From positions 19,470 to 83,469 of the forward strand of contig MCFE01000385.1 in assembly GCA_002104905.1 (NCBI GenBank): a stretch of 64,000 bases of DNA, given 5' to 3'. The position numbers were made by a program, and so were the translations under genes. Positions 12,054 to 21,841 of this stretch are shown here, piece by piece; position 1 is the first letter of the stretch; each line of letters opens with the position of its first letter. Source of the DNA: Basidiobolus meristosporus CBS 931.73 (Eukaryota; Basidiobolomycota; Basidiobolomycetes; Basidiobolales; Basidiobolaceae). A model generated the notes under the pieces. That model saw only the letters and a program-made list of their open reading frames with translations. It made no database searches and was not told where the DNA came from.

Positions 12054-13878
12054 ATGGTCATGTGTTTACTAGGCCCTCTCGCTACCATCACATCATCTCC
12101 TTTTCGATTGAACAGTTCACCGAGTCAAGATCTATTGTGGGTAATGACTGGGTAAGTTAATTATCGTAACGAAGGACTGCCAGCATTTAATAATTAATGG
12201 ATGGCGTAGTGGGGTAATGGGTCATTGTGAATCTTCTGAGCAATACGCTACATCTCCGACCTATTCAAAACATGAGGTTCAAAATGAAGACAGTGAATAT
12301 TTTAATAATGATAAATTTGAAGTCGGGTTGTGTGATGTGGTATGTTTGTAGAGCAATCTTTTGTCAGTTTAATGTTTGTAAATTTGATTCTTAGGACGAT
12401 TTCGAGCAAAATGTCAATAAGCCTTTGAACGATTTCCCCGAGAACACATTGAGAAGTTTACTTCAATTGAGTCAAATAGTCCCTACAACACTACTTAGTG
12501 AGGAATCATCAGATAAAATAGATACTTGCAACTTCCTTCCAAGTGACCGTAGTAAACCCATACAAATTTAGTTAGACCGCACAGTATTAATATTTCTGTT
12601 ACAGAAGATCTCAAATCTCATGTTCCTCGAGTGGAAATGGGAGAGCAGGTAACTATTGTGGATAAAAGTTGAAGACTTGACCCAACTAACATATGATTAT
12701 TAAGAGTCCACATCACCCGATAGATATTCCCAAGTATTTAAATTGGGATTCAAAAGCACTCGCAGAGGCCAAATATTTAGTTCCCTCATTAAACTCCGCG
12801 GAATCATGTTGGTTCAAAATATTTTGTCCTTAAGCTGAGGTGAGGATAGAATTGTTGACACCTTTATCCTTACAAAGTAGAGAACAATATCCAGGATGTT
12901 TTTGACGATAACTCTTTTGAGACCTGTTTCTTGAAATTCACCGGTGGCAATGTTGGCCTCGAAGAAAGCAAGTCTTTAGCAGCAATGCTTGGTAACGCCG
13001 GAGAAAATCATTGCTCTAGCCCTTCAGACAGCTTGGAATCTTATCCGAAAAGTTACGAGCTTGATCATCATGCGCTCAACGTTGACTTTGAAATGACGGC
13101 ACTTGATGCTATTAATATCAAGAATGCGTTGTCCAATTACTCGTTGAAGGACACACGATATATGAATAAAGCTCCAGCCACACAAGCAGCAAATAGGGCT
13201 AGTTTAGAGCAAAGACCAAATAGTAAGTTACAGAATATGTGGATTCAGAGCGGCAAAGAAAGTTCACATCTTTTGAATTGCTAGATTTAGACTATCGTTA
13301 CATTGACGAAATAGAGGAATGGAAATCCAACCCGCCTCGTTTCAGAAACGATATGTACACCCCAAGATGGATCCGTGGATGTGGTAAGAACAAAGTTGGA
13401 TTATGTCCTATATGCGAGCAAAATGGGCAAATGAATTGCTTTAAACTCAAGATTAGTGCATATTGGTATACGTAGCACTCAGATTTTATGGCTAGCCTTC
13501 ATGCCAATATCTTCCACCTCATTTAGGTATCATATGAACTTCTTCCATGGGATATCATCAGTGAACGGTAGACCATTTGCTAGTCCAGTAGAGTATCGTA
13601 TGATCTCTGACAAGAGGGGAAAACTCCGGAGTAAAAACGCTTTATCAAAGCTTGACAGACCTTCCCGGATGGTGCAGCAGGGGCAATGCCACGTTTGCGA
13701 AAAATGGATCTACTTAGAGAGTCCGAAGGATCTTGAGGTCAATGTCCCAGAGATATATTGGTGGAAGCATGCACAGAAGTGTCACAAAATAGGGTTTGTC
13801 GAAAATACCGAATTGGATCCTCCAGCCCTTCTGAGAGCATGTATTGCTGAGCAAGATTCAAAACTTCCCGCGAAGTAG
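12054..13878 (+). CDS. Transcriptional regulator with Rua1-type C-terminal zinc-binding domain
   Basis: Eight exons (12054-12151, 12210-12339, 12395-12551, 12605-12648, 12705-12825, 12878-13222, 13285-13465, 13527-13878) keep frame and give 475 residues; introns are 52-62 bp. The N-terminal 300 residues are polar and unrecognised. The C-terminal domain reads RNDMYTPRWIRGCGKNKVGL, then CPIC, AYWYHMNFFHG, ISSVNGRPFASP, and a second CHVC...WWKHAQKCH. This is the conserved pattern of the fungal Rua1 C-terminal domain, named after the Ustilago regulator of ustilagic-acid genes. The two CxxC plus His sets suggest two zinc sites. Expected nuclear DNA-binding role; targets are unknown. The domain exons (13285-13878) are secure. 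The 5' exons rest on splice logic, and the exon-5 donor (T|GTCCTT) is weak. Confidence 0.75.
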
Positions 13879-15097
13879 AGTCCCAAGGATTTATTTATTT
13901 CCGGAACCTTAACGTCTGAAAAAATTAACAAAGCTTTATTATACCAACACCGTTGCTTGTTGATTATTGATGGATGGCGAAGCTTGCTGTACATCGCTTC
14001 CCAACATTTGGCTCTGGACGCATGATCTATATTTGGATTTCGTATCACCTGCTTTGGAGATGTGGTCTTGACAGATATTAATTTGGAATCATGGTCACCG
14101 ATTGAGGAGTGAATGTCCATCCTCTAAGCAGTTGTAAATTGGGGTGTACCTAGTCGGAAATGTTGTCATCATCATATATTACTTCCTATTGCATTGAAAC
14201 ACCCAGCCTCGCGTCTCTAGTCACAAATGATGGGGGTATAGATGGGCGGCTGATTGGCAATGAGTACGATTGAGTGAATGCACTCCAGCGCATCTATATC
14301 TTCATATGGTTCGGCCTGATCGATATGCAAATAATGTATCAACTGCAATAGCCCATGATTTCGAATGACTCTGTTCAATCAAGCCTGATAGTGTATATGA
14401 TTAGCCATGCTTCCTACCCATTATGACCTTGCTCCTCATAAGTTGACTGCATCTACCCGCCCTATAAACATCATTCCGTACGAGCATATTCCCTTTGGGC
14501 AGGGAATTGATTTTCAGCCAATGGTCTAAGGGCCATCTCAAACTCATCGCACTTTCGATGTCTGGGCTATTCGCCATATGTTTCCTGTTGTTGACCCGCT
14601 GGTACGTAAGTGTAGACAGGATCCTCCGATAAGTGATAGCATGCTCGTCCATGCAAAATGGATATTCTATTGGCAATGTGATATATTTATTTCCAACGGG
14701 TTCGTCATTGGATTGCAGCTCTGACAGGTGATGGCTGGTTTCATGGTGGACATTTATTTTTAACCTAATATTCCGGCAATTTCGAGAACAATGAGTCCTA
14801 ATGATACGGAATTCCATATGATTATTGATTAAGGCCCAACTACCAACTACTTGATATAGTATGCGTGTTTTAATACCATTTGATCGGGTTAACTATATTA
14901 AGAATGGATGATTCGAATTGCTCGTAAGTGTTCATATGAGAATAATCAAATCCCGTGATGTGAGAGATACGTGCTGCCGCAATTTTATTCCAAGACTTTT
15001 ATTTGAGACTTCCCTTGACGGCTATCACATCAAATGTATTCTTGGCTTATCTTCATATAAACAGTGTTTATCCTCCAGCTAGCAACCTCCGAATAAT
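13879..15097. other. Intergenic region with one unrecognised minus-strand frame
   Basis: The longest frame is 14401-14817 on the minus strand (138 codons), His/Arg/Asn-rich, with no recognised domain, no signal peptide and no obvious exon partner. It may be a small gene or a chance frame. A TATA-like CATATAAAC at about 15053-15061 sits roughly 40 bp upstream of the next start codon. Confidence 0.4.
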
Positions 15098-16546
15098 ATG
15101 TTGCCTTTAATATCCATATCTTCCGACCGTTTTCCAAAACAACACAGCCAAGCGTTTGCTGGGCTTCGAAGCATAATTGAATATAATCACGTCAATGATC
15201 CCAAGATAGCAATACCCAAGTCTTCTCTCACCCTTTCGCGCTTTCAGGATTTATCCAATGCTTTGGAAGAAAACCAGGGCACCTTCGAGTTGGTTCATGG
15301 TTTAAATTCGTTCGCACAGAGCCTCGAGCAAGAAACGGTTTCTGTGAGGAAAGCTCTATTGTATCTGAAAAGAATGCCCCTGCCGGAGTTTTCAGAAGAA
15401 CTATGCAGACACTCAGACCAGATATACCCGAGGCTCGCAAAGCAAGAGTTGCCAATGTGTAGATACAATTCCGTAGACCGCCTCTCCGAGGGCCAGGAGC
15501 CAAACTCGCTGGATGTTGTGCTTAACGAGATTTCGCAGGATAAGGTTTCGTGGCAATACAACCAAATGCTGGACTACATTACCAGGCTTATCAGCGAGGT
15601 TTCCTCCAAGAAGAGCATGCTGGAAACGACTGTCCACGAAATCGACAGGCTTACAACACAGATCACATCAAAGAGCAAGAAGATTGAGGTGATCACGATG
15701 AAAGCGCTCGGTCAGAAAGCGATCCATCTATTCCAAGACCATCATGGCCTACTTCGAGACTTGGGCGAAGCCATCCGCAAAATTGAAACCACATATTCTG
15801 TTCATTTCCATCCATACGTAATATTGCAAGTATTTATCTCCGCCATCCAGTACCGGCAGCAGCAAATCGCCAGTTTTCTCTTGGACGAGAATTACAACTG
15901 GATAGAAAAGATGGCCTCAGATATCGAGGTCACCGTTCAAACGGCGATTTCCCTTGCCCATCAAATAATGCAACAACACGACAAGTTGATGAGCTGGCGC
16001 CGCAAGCTACTAGATCTCTATCTAGACAAAAAGAGGCAGATTTGTAGAGTCAAATCTGATAACAGGTACCTCTTGGACAAAAGCCGCCTCCTCGAGCATA
16101 AGAAAACATTGACCCACAAATCATTCACCAAGCTCAAGGAGTTGACCTCCGAGACAGCCCACACTGCTCAACAGTTTCTCACACGCGTTCGTTGCCTATT
16201 CCACCAGATCGACGAAAAACTCTCCGAAGCTAACAACATAGACCACCGCGAGCGTGACCTCCTCACCCAGCTCATCACATCATCCTTCAACGTCCCTGCA
16301 TCAGATACCAAATCTACAGAGCAGAGCATCGTGCCAAAGAAGAATGCACATGACCAACTGGAGTTCAACTCGCGAGCCTCGGCCTCTCATATCCATTCAT
16401 TTGAGCTCCAGCACCAGAGTGAACTGGAGCGGCTACTTTATTTAATCCAAGTTCTAGACAGCCAAGGAAAGGTGTTGGTTATGGTGAACGAGATCTTTTC
16501 CAGCTGGGTACAGCCGCTTGGGAATTACACCGATGCAAAGCCATGA
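15098..16546 (+). CDS. Helical, probable coiled-coil protein of unknown function
   Basis: One uninterrupted frame gives 482 residues starting MLPLISISSDRF. I do not recognise the family. The middle (about residues 160-430) is strongly helical with long runs of Leu, Ile, Gln, Lys and Glu at heptad-like spacing (TRLISEVSSKKSMLETTVHE, then HKSFTKLKELTSETAHTAQQ), typical of an elongated scaffold. There is no signal peptide or membrane segment. The last 60 residues are again helical and end NYTDAKP. Fungal autophagy or tethering scaffolds have this general architecture, but no diagnostic motif was found, so no function is assigned. It is convergent with the membrane-protein gene at 16742-17838, leaving a 195-bp gap. 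Lack of introns contrasts with most neighbours. Confidence 0.75.
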   Translation: MLPLISISSDRFPKQHSQAFAGLRSIIEYNHVNDPKIAIPKSSLTLSRFQDLSNALEENQGTFELVHGLNSFAQSLEQETVSVRKALLYLKRMPLPEFSEELCRHSDQIYPRLAKQELPMCRYNSVDRLSEGQEPNSLDVVLNEISQDKVSWQYNQMLDYITRLISEVSSKKSMLETTVHEIDRLTTQITSKSKKIEVITMKALGQKAIHLFQDHHGLLRDLGEAIRKIETTYSVHFHPYVILQVFISAIQYRQQQIASFLLDENYNWIEKMASDIEVTVQTAISLAHQIMQQHDKLMSWRRKLLDLYLDKKRQICRVKSDNRYLLDKSRLLEHKKTLTHKSFTKLKELTSETAHTAQQFLTRVRCLFHQIDEKLSEANNIDHRERDLLTQLITSSFNVPASDTKSTEQSIVPKKNAHDQLEFNSRASASHIHSFELQHQSELERLLYLIQVLDSQGKVLVMVNEIFSSWVQPLGNYTDAKP

Positions 16547-16741
16547 CCAACGCTGGCGGAGTCGATCCCACTTGTATACACGTCAACAAAATTAGATGAT
16601 CCTCACATAGATGAGATAGCACCAGCTGGGTAGCCGGCTGGTTGTTTTTCAATTTCTCGCTATTGAGCCTGCTCATGGGCCATGAATAAATGTTTCAAAC
16701 CAACGATTCTTCGATTTTAGTTTCTTGTGCTGGGACTCATC

Positions 16742-17838
16742 TTACTGCCTGGGTAGTGGGGAAGGTCGAGGCGGAGGGTTGAGAGCCGAATAGATTTGTC
16801 TAACTTGGAGCCGCTGATGGGCCGGCTCTATTTCAAGACTAACCACGTGTGATGTCGCTTCGTTGCTTGGTTGTTTGGCCCAGTGCTGACTGCTTTCCAT
16901 TTGAATACTTGGCTGAGTAGAATTACTAGAAGGCTGATCGCAGGAAGGCCCGGTTTCCTTGCTGTCTGGTGGACCGGACATCTTCAGTTTATTCGTGTTT
17001 TTCAACTGTTCCGAAGTGAGCTTCGACGCAGTTGCCCCTAAAAAAAGCTCGTTAATATTGGCCCGTGGATGGTTGAGATACCGGACAGCTACTCACAGCT
17101 GATGTTAAAGAAGATGGAGGATTGTTCGTCCAGTACGTTTGACATGGCCAAAGAAATCATCAGCAGACTAACCGCAGCAGTGCACAAACAGTAGAGCGTT
17201 CCGTCCGTTAGCAGGGTGACGTACAGCCGAGTCCGTGTGAATTTCCACAGACTGTAGATTCTGGTCAAAAAGAAGATGGAGAAAAACACGTTCACCATAA
17301 GCTCCGAGGTGACCACGGAGATGGCCCCCCAAGGGCTAATCTTGGTTTCGCACGTACGTAAAGAAGTGGTTACTGGCTCCATCTGAGCCAAGTTCAACAA
17401 TCCGGCTGCTAGTCGAATGGACTCGCACACCCCGCCGAGTAACAACACGCTTTTCGCTTTGGTTGAGCAGTAGTACGCCTTCAAGAGCAGGATCAGCTCA
17501 ATGGACAGCGTGGACACGAGGTTAAGTGTGGTGGCGAAATAGACCCGCGTCTCGCAATATCGGTCGTAGTAGAAAAATGTCACTATCATGGATACATTCG
17601 TTATGGCGCCCAGCGATGATTGCAGCAAATTCAGCAGGTACATGGGTTTTCGATTGGAGGCGAGCAGAAGAATGGCATGGTATGTGTTGTTTACAAAAAC
17701 CACCGTTACCATTGCCACAATGGCCATACTTGTGTTCGAGTCGAACAGCATCTGGAGCTTGGTGGTGATTTCCGTCGGTGGAGTGTCCATACTGCGTTGT
17801 GCATGGGCGTTGCAGCCACCATCAAAGGTCCCATCCAA
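16742..17838 (-). CDS. Multi-pass (6-7 TM) membrane protein, receptor-like, family not identified
   Basis: Two exons (17097-17838, 16742-17037) joined by a 59-bp GT/AG intron give 345 residues. At least six hydrophobic segments are visible: around IVAMVTVVFVNN, LGAITNVSMIVTFFYY, LNLVSTLSIELILLLKAYY, VLLLGGVCESIRLAAGLL, VTSELMVNVFFSIFFLTRIY and a long block ending CLCTAAVSLLMISLAMSNV that could hold two. A Ser/Gln/Pro-rich cytosolic tail of about 95 residues follows. Seven helices with a soluble tail would fit a receptor-like integral membrane protein, but no diagnostic motif was seen. Splicing turns the apparent FFNISCE end into FFNISW and continues into the tail, so the model depends on the intron. 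Large plus-strand frames over this locus are judged antisense shadows. Confidence 0.72.
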
Positions 17839-18510
17839 GCATATATACAGCCAACTGGCTGGACTCGAGTCAGCTTATTGGTATCTAAAAGTCAACAAAA
17901 TCTTAAACATATTATCATCGTTCACTTGTATCTCAGCCATTTGTCTCATCCACCTACGCTCGCTCAATGCGGTGACTGGCACCTAGTGATCTCCACATCG
18001 CATGCCTTAATGACTCGACCCTTGATCGTTCGGGTTCGTAGCCATCTACCCAATCTTACTAGCACCATCACTGGCACCCCGGTTTGGGGAAAGTGTACGA
18101 TTCAGAGAAGGCTCAGCTTCCACATTATCGGCCCCACAGAAGTCCGACATTTCCATAATCCATGGCCTGCTTATGATGATGACAGAGCATCGCTTGGACT
18201 ACCTTACAGCCACTGGTGTTCGGGGCCCTGGTCCGTAAATACCGTGAGAAGATCGATCTACTGCAGATAAACAATGTTCCAAGTGTCCGCTAGTCGCTCC
18301 CGAGAGACTCGCTGCGGTCTCACCATCGGTTATCAAGTGCTTATGAAGAAACCAGACCGGGACCGAAGACCAAACCAATGATAAGATGATGGGCCTAATA
18401 CAACACACCGCCCGTGCCGAGCCCAGTAAATGTGATAGAGTATAAACCCAGCAGGTGCACTTTATTCTAGGGGATCATGTGACGATCCAAATCCAAGGTA
18501 TTATTCAGAA
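17839..18510. other. Intergenic region without supported gene
   Basis: This 0.67-kb stretch lies between two minus-strand genes. Open frames here (for example 17620-18270, +) overlap the membrane-protein gene in antisense and show no domain. The part adjoining 17839 should be that gene's promoter. Confidence 0.4.
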
Positions 18511-18936
18511 TCAGGAATCAAGGGAATTGCCGACCACATCCAATACTTTGACGGGGGACATCCCGAACATCGTGCAGTTGACTGGTTCATATAGGATAAA
18601 ATAGGTCGGAAGGTTCGCCACCTCAGGGGAGATGTTCACGATTACTCCCACACGGGTTTGCAGGCGCGGGGACGCCAGGAATTGCTCAGAGTCTAGGCTC
18701 TCCAGGTCCTTGATGAAACGTAGTTCCGGCGAATACAAGCCCACGGTCAAGTTCCGGGCGTTTAGGACCGTTTCGTCCACCACTAGAATACCCAACCAGT
18801 TCGTAATGGAGGAATGTATCTGATCAGGTGCCTGGATGGATGCTGCACTCAGTTTGGGGCTTGGGTCATCGCATTTTGCCAAAATCGAGTTCACAGAGCC
18901 TAGGAAGAGTAAATATTTGGCCAGAGAAAGCTTCAT
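18511..18936 (-). CDS. Small secreted protein of unknown function
   Basis: A single-exon frame of 141 residues begins with a clear signal peptide (MKLSLAKYLLFLGSVNSILA) likely cleaved before KCDD. The mature part has only two Cys and two N-glycosylation sequons (NLT and NCT), and shows no repeat or GPI tail; it ends VVGNSLDS. I do not recognise the family. A TATAAA-like box lies about 50 bp upstream. Its neighbours on the same strand (20162-21414 and 21842-23015) are also secretory, so it may be part of a local group of surface or secreted genes. Confidence 0.65.
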   Translation of the reverse strand: MKLSLAKYLLFLGSVNSILAKCDDPSPKLSAASIQAPDQIHSSITNWLGILVVDETVLNARNLTVGLYSPELRFIKDLESLDSEQFLASPRLQTRVGVIVNISPEVANLPTYFILYEPVNCTMFGMSPVKVLDVVGNSLDS

Positions 18937-18983
18937 TCTTGCGAAACGATAGATTTGATGAGGACTGGTCTGGTGGCATCGAA

Positions 18984-18991
18984 CTTATAAA
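18984..18991 (-). promoter_or_regulatory. TATA box of the small secreted-protein gene
   Basis: Read on the minus strand the site is TTTATAAG, 48-55 bp upstream of the ATG at 18936. Placement is plausible for a fungal TATA element. Confidence 0.45.
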
Positions 18992-20161
18992 GAGAACCGT
19001 CTCGTTGCGTGAAGTCACTCCCAGACCGGCTGAGTCACTAGAGCTGTTACGTTAACTGGCGTTATTTACCAGTGTTTACCCAGAAGTCGGGCAAATTCTT
19101 GGCTGGATCGTGTGATCGAATAGTCAGTTCTTGCTGGTCGTCAAGAAACACCGGTTGGGGTGGAGATGATTGGTGTCTGTAAGTTTTGCATGAGCTTGAA
19201 GATGGGATCCATTGGAAGATTCGGACTGTCGCCATGATAGGCATACCACACTCACCAATGGTAGACTGGGACGAAGGAGTTGTGTAATAATGCAATTCAT
19301 TTCCTGCCGTTCGATATGGTTCCATTTCACCTTTTTTGTGACCTATTTGTTTATCGAAATGTGATTCATTCTTTACCACGGTTGAATACGAAGAGACGGT
19401 ATAATGCTGCTAACTGAGAACCACCTCAACTTTATGCAGGGAGTGGAAACCTCGTCAGCGGTATGGATATTTCCCTTCAAATGAACTATACCTCCTAAAA
19501 GACCCAGATAAATGCCGCCAGCTTAGCCAAAATGTTCGTATCATTGTCGGCCTCATCTAGTAAGAATTCCCTCATACGGGTTTCGAGCTATACGAACAGA
19601 GCCTACCACCCCAACCCATACCGGCTTGAGTCGAGGAAGTGAATGGCTATACCGATGTTGGATAAAAGCGTACCGTCGTAAACCGATATAGTTCAGTAGA
19701 TTAAGATGTGAACGAAAGGTAGCGAGTGTATGCAAAGAACTGGCATACATAACGTTAACTAGAGCCTAGCTTTGCTTTGCCTATAAGGCGAGACGACACA
19801 AACGAAGCCTCACACCCCGTGACGATACCGACGTTCTCCGTATTATGATGGTGGTAGCAAAAACGATCGCTGCATATTGGCTGCCTAATGATGGGTAAAT
19901 CTTGGCAAAATAAGTGTACGTTGCAGGCGGATCCTGATGCCGATCAAGTGGCTTTTCTGTATACTTTTTGCAGCAAACGTTTGTGTTGAGGTGCTGAGGA
20001 TTATTTGGGGATTTCCTGGGTGTTGGTTCTGATTTATTTAAGGCTCACCGGCTTCGTCCCGGAAAACATATGAAAGCATGTAATGGAGAAGGCGGCCCAT
20101 GGGTATAAATGGAGTGTAAATGCGAAATATCGGATAATGTCTGAATCAAGCAAGCCTAGTA
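18992..20161. other. Intergenic region without supported gene
   Basis: Frames of 60-105 codons at 19062-19379 and 19553-19750 (-) have no recognised content. The first contains a GTGAGT and a possible acceptor, so a small spliced gene cannot be ruled out. Nothing else is visible. Confidence 0.35.
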
Positions 20162-21414
20162 TCAAGCTACCACGGTCAGTACAGTAAATCCTAAATAGAT
20201 AAGGATTGGAAAAATTGAGCTGGGGGAAATTGCAGCCCCCGAAGTAGGTATGACTGAGGAAATGTGAGTATTCAGCAGTGGATTGCAATTGAGATTAAAA
20301 CAGACTTACAATCAATCGATTTGTCCGTGGTTGGAGGGATGGAGTATAGGAGCTCAAACACCTCTCCCTCATATGTGGCCAAATGCCCTGGGAATTCGGG
20401 TGTCTGTTTGCCCGCTTCTGTGTAAACGAAAAGGCGATACATGCCCTCTTGCGTACCCTGAGGAATGTTCCATGGATACACCCGTTGACTGCTAGGTAGG
20501 TTGTTAACCACGGAAACTATCGAGTTGTCGACCAGGTTCCTCGCCTCGATGTTAAACACGGAAGGGGCTACTGTTAACCCGATTGGGTTCCAAGACAAGT
20601 TTAGTGTTCCTGGAATTTGAAAAATTTGACCTAACGTTGGAATGATGAACTGGAGTGTGGCAGGGGGGTTGACAATGTTGGCCCTTCCATTCGTATTCGA
20701 TATGACACTTGTAAAGTTGTGGACCTCTGATATGATTGAATCAGTCCTAGGGTTCGGCCATGGATTTGCTAACAACCTACCTTCTGGCTCCGGCTCCGGC
20801 TCTTCTGGTACTGACTCGATCTCATCCTCGGACGGAAATGGCAAATCCTCGTCAGATAAAATGTCTGGGAATGCCGAGCCATTGGTATCTGTCATCATGT
20901 TAACGAATAGGCTACTTCCGGATTGATGAGGACCTATGGCTACCTTGTATCTTGGGTTGAATGTCATTCTCGTTTGGAGCTGGTACTGGCACTATTCAGG
21001 AAGGACCAGTTAAACATAGACTAAAGCTATTGATGTGACTGCCCACTTACAAATAGCCAACTTCATGACACCGCTTGCATATTTGGCGGGGCTGTCAGAT
21101 TCTACATAAAACCTCGATTAGTACTCCGCTGCATCGATCGTATGCATGCTATATCTGAGCAAACCCTGGGCGCTTTGGAATTCTGAATTATCTTCGTGGA
21201 ACAAACACAGATGCAAAATCATTTAGCCAGAGTCCCACCAGATGGATGGTTTCGGGTTGTTACCTGTAGGTGTCTCGGAGTCCAATTCCTCAGAATCACC
21301 AGATATACTGGTGCTTAGATCCGCAACATCCTGGTATTGAGCTTGGCACAAAGTTGGGATAATGTTCGTACAGAGTAGAAACACGCCGAGGCGGAGTTTA
21401 TATTGAATGAACAT
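20162..21414 (-). CDS. GPI-anchored cell-surface protein with a KRE9/DUF7137-like beta domain
   Basis: Exons 21264-21414, 21051-21101, 20944-20991, 20310-20888 and 20162-20253 keep frame and give 306 residues. An optional 54-bp in-frame intron between EPEPE and VHNF would shorten it by 18. The first exon encodes a signal peptide (MFIQYKLRLGVFLLCTNIIP). An acidic Glu/Pro-rich region follows, then a domain starting NIVNPPATLQFIIPTLG, with LNLSWNPIGL, MYRLFVYTEAG and FELLYSIPP, in the style of fungal KRE9-like Ser/Thr-rich GPI proteins. The last exon ends SSIFPILIYLGFTVLTVVA after Gly-Ala-Ala, a GPI signal. Likely wall-associated. It shares layout with the upstream gene 21842-23015, suggesting distant paralogy. 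The first intron is 162 bp, longer than all others, so a micro-exon may be missed. Confidence 0.68.
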
Positions 21415-21479
21415 GATAAGAGTCTAATGCAATCGACGAGTGTGGATGACTTCATATGAAGGGCTTCGAGGAGGGTTGG

Positions 21480-21488
21480 CTTATATAT
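21480..21488 (-). promoter_or_regulatory. TATA-like element of the GPI-protein gene
   Basis: On the minus strand CATATATAA lies roughly 70 bp upstream of the ATG at 21414. It supports placing the start in the signal-peptide exon instead of at internal ATGs. Confidence 0.4.
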
Positions 21489-21841
21489 GGAATGATCGAT
21501 GGAGAGAATGCGTGATCTTTGCTGCATGATGTTATGGCACATACATAGTATACACCAAACAACATTCTCCAGTTTGCATGCTAGAAGTTCATTCTATATG
21601 CACGTCAGCATTCATCCGGGGGCTTGTTGATTCATGCCTACCCGGCCGAGTTCGCCATGCGCCCCGCAAGATGTTTCAAGAAGTTCAGTCTTGTGTACCG
21701 TGGATTTCTAATGGGTTTATTCAAATCGATTCAAGATTCTATCAAAATAATGTACAGCCCCCAGTGATGGTATTTGGAACGTCGCTAATGTGCTTGCCTG
21801 GGGTTGATAAAGAGACCAGCTCATTAGGAGTGGGTCGACTG

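Noticed and set aside
13222-13260. Ultra-short 26-bp intron in the Rua1-domain gene
   Set aside because: A normal 62-bp intron (13223-13284) with the same donor preserves frame and is preferred.
13782-14120. 112-codon minus-strand frame overlapping the end of the Rua1-domain gene
   Set aside because: About 100 bp are antisense to a conserved exon, and the remainder has no recognisable content.
15098-16546. Assignment of the helical protein to Atg17/Atg11-type autophagy scaffolds
   Set aside because: General helical character fits, but no characteristic motif of those families was found; left as unknown.
17620-18270. 216-codon plus-strand frame over the membrane-protein gene
   Set aside because: Overlaps the well-supported minus-strand multi-pass protein and its promoter; no domain, signal peptide or splice context.
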